A stretch of 64,000 nt of DNA, from NCBI GenBank assembly GCA_018242505.1, contig JAFEBU010000017.1, positions 1-64,000 on the forward strand, written 5' to 3'. A model generated the notes under the pieces. The model was not told where the DNA came from. It ran no database searches and saw nothing but the letters and a program-made list of their open reading frames with translations. Each line of letters starts with the position of its first letter. Positions within the stretch are counted from its first letter, which is position 1. Source of the DNA: Pseudomonadota bacterium. Lineage in GTDB: Bacteria; Pseudomonadota; Alphaproteobacteria; Reyranellales; Reyranellaceae. A program made the position numbers and the translations under genes. Of the stretch, positions 63,464 through 64,000 are shown one piece after another.

Positions 63464-63501
63464 AAAAAAGACCCCGCCGCAACGAGAGTAACGGCGGGGT
63501 C
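63464..63501 (-). terminator. Intrinsic terminator on the minus strand
   Basis: GACCCCGCCG (63470-63479) and CGGCGGGGTC (63492-63501) form a perfect 10-bp stem. On the minus strand it is followed by a run of T (complement of 63464-63469). A minus-strand transcript must end here, yet no minus-strand gene is recognised between it and the Mop gene. Confidence 0.75.
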
Positions 63502-63709
63502 AGTCTCTGCTCTTGCGATTTTGGGGACCCCTTGCATCGCAGGCACTTGCGGCGATCCACACCCAGAAAGTCGCCGCCCGTGCACGTTGCCCGCGCCGCC
63601 CAGGACGGACCAGTGACATCAAGGCCACACGCATGGTCAAAGCTGTGGCCGCTTCACGTGGTTCCTTTCTACGCTATAGTCATCCAGAAACAGCGACGAG
63701 GAGAGGACG

Positions 63710-63919
63710 ATGAAGCTCAGCGCCAGGAACAAGCTCAAGGGCCGGATCGTCGAGGTGAAGAAGGGCCAGACCACCGCGCATGTACGGATCGATGTCAACG
63801 GCACGATCGTCACCGCCTCGATCACCAACGACGCCGTCGACGAGCTTGGCCTCAGGGTCGGCCAGGAAGGCTATGCCATCATCAAGGCGTCCGACGTGAT
63901 GGTCGGCCTCGACGGTTGA
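63710..63919 (+). CDS. Molybdopterin-binding (Mop/TOBE) domain protein
   Basis: A 69-residue protein, ATG 63710 after GAGGAGAGG. MKLSARNKLKGRIVEVKKGQTTAHVRIDVNG and IVTASITNDAVDELGLRVGQEGYAIIKASDVMV is a full Mop/TOBE fold. Such molbindins bind molybdate or tungstate in the cytoplasm. It is 3 bp from the next gene, so they are probably cotranscribed. Confidence 0.9.
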   Translation: MKLSARNKLKGRIVEVKKGQTTAHVRIDVNGTIVTASITNDAVDELGLRVGQEGYAIIKASDVMVGLDG

Positions 63920-63922
63920 CCC

Positions 63923-64000
63923 ATGGTGCGCCTGAACGAGGTGCGTGAGGGCGAACGGGCGGTGCCGCTGCCGGCGCACACCGACGCCGGCGTCTATTTC
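63923..64000 (+). CDS. N-terminus of a probable TrmO-type tRNA methyltransferase (partial)
   Basis: ATG 63923 opens a frame to the window edge, 26 residues: MVRLNEVREGERAVPLPAHT plus DAGVYF. Alphaproteobacterial TrmO-like SAM methyltransferases (YaeB/VirR family) begin in a similar way, but the fragment is too short for certainty. Confidence 0.35.
   Translation, partial: MVRLNEVREGERAVPLPAHTDAGVYF

Overview
The window is GC-rich (roughly two thirds G+C by eye), densely coded and has the marks of an alphaproteobacterial chromosome, perhaps of the Reyranella / Rhodospirillales-Hyphomicrobiales kind. The placement rests on gene content and on many small proteins of the sort common in that group; it is inference. 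No rRNA, tRNA, CRISPR array or intact insertion sequence was seen.

Layout. 0-3 kb: catabolic genes (HpaH-type hydratase, acyl-CoA dehydrogenase) and two small genes. 3-9.4 kb: a minus-strand vitamin B12 uptake operon behind a cobalamin riboswitch, in the order methyltransferase, TonB-dependent receptor, small ORF, binding protein, permease, ATPase. 9.4-14.3 kb: a LysE exporter, a thioesterase, a WG-repeat protein and small exported proteins. 14.3-16.3 kb: an orphan phage terminase pair. 16.3-22.7 kb: a 1130-residue membrane protein, an MgtC protein, two copies of a small exported-protein gene with a shared leader, and a hot spot of short tandem repeats. 22.7-30.2 kb: a GH25 lipoprotein, a trypsin-like protease, a second MgtC protein, a HAD phosphatase, an ATP-dependent DNA ligase, and a ROK kinase whose halves appear in swapped order. 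30.4-40.8 kb: an aromatic/sulfate-ester catabolic island (SsuABC-type transporter, arylsulfatase, XylT-like ferredoxin, catechol 2,3-dioxygenase, IclR regulator, Rieske oxygenase, MarR regulator, solute-binding protein). 41-47 kb: a diiron protein, a MAPEG protein, membrane proteins, and a two-gene module of an ImmA/IrrE metallopeptidase and a nucleotide-cyclase-like protein. 47-50.8 kb: an ATP-grasp, flavoprotein, FkbM methyltransferase operon. 50.8-51.6 kb: AT-richer non-coding DNA with a structured RNA candidate. 51.6-64 kb: small envelope proteins, a response regulator, two paralogous 168-residue STAS-like proteins, a Tat-exported sulfatase with an AraC regulator, a TPR protein, a Mop-type protein and the start of a probable TrmO gene.

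How the genes work together. In the B12 operon every gene junction from the methyltransferase to the ATPase, except the gap after the receptor, is an ATGA stop/start overlap, so translation is probably coupled. In the catabolic island the ABC transporter would import a sulfated or sulfonated aromatic, the sulfatase would remove sulfate, and the dioxygenase with its reactivating ferredoxin would open the ring. IclR is divergent from the transporter operon, and a MarR gene follows the Rieske oxygenase gene, whose promoter region carries a 12-bp palindrome. The observations most worth follow-up are the permuted ROK kinase, the ImmA/IrrE plus cyclase-like module, the unknown small ORF in the B12 operon, the duplicated leader with a small membrane protein, the in-frame palindromic insert in the B12 receptor gene, and the tandem-repeat hot spot.
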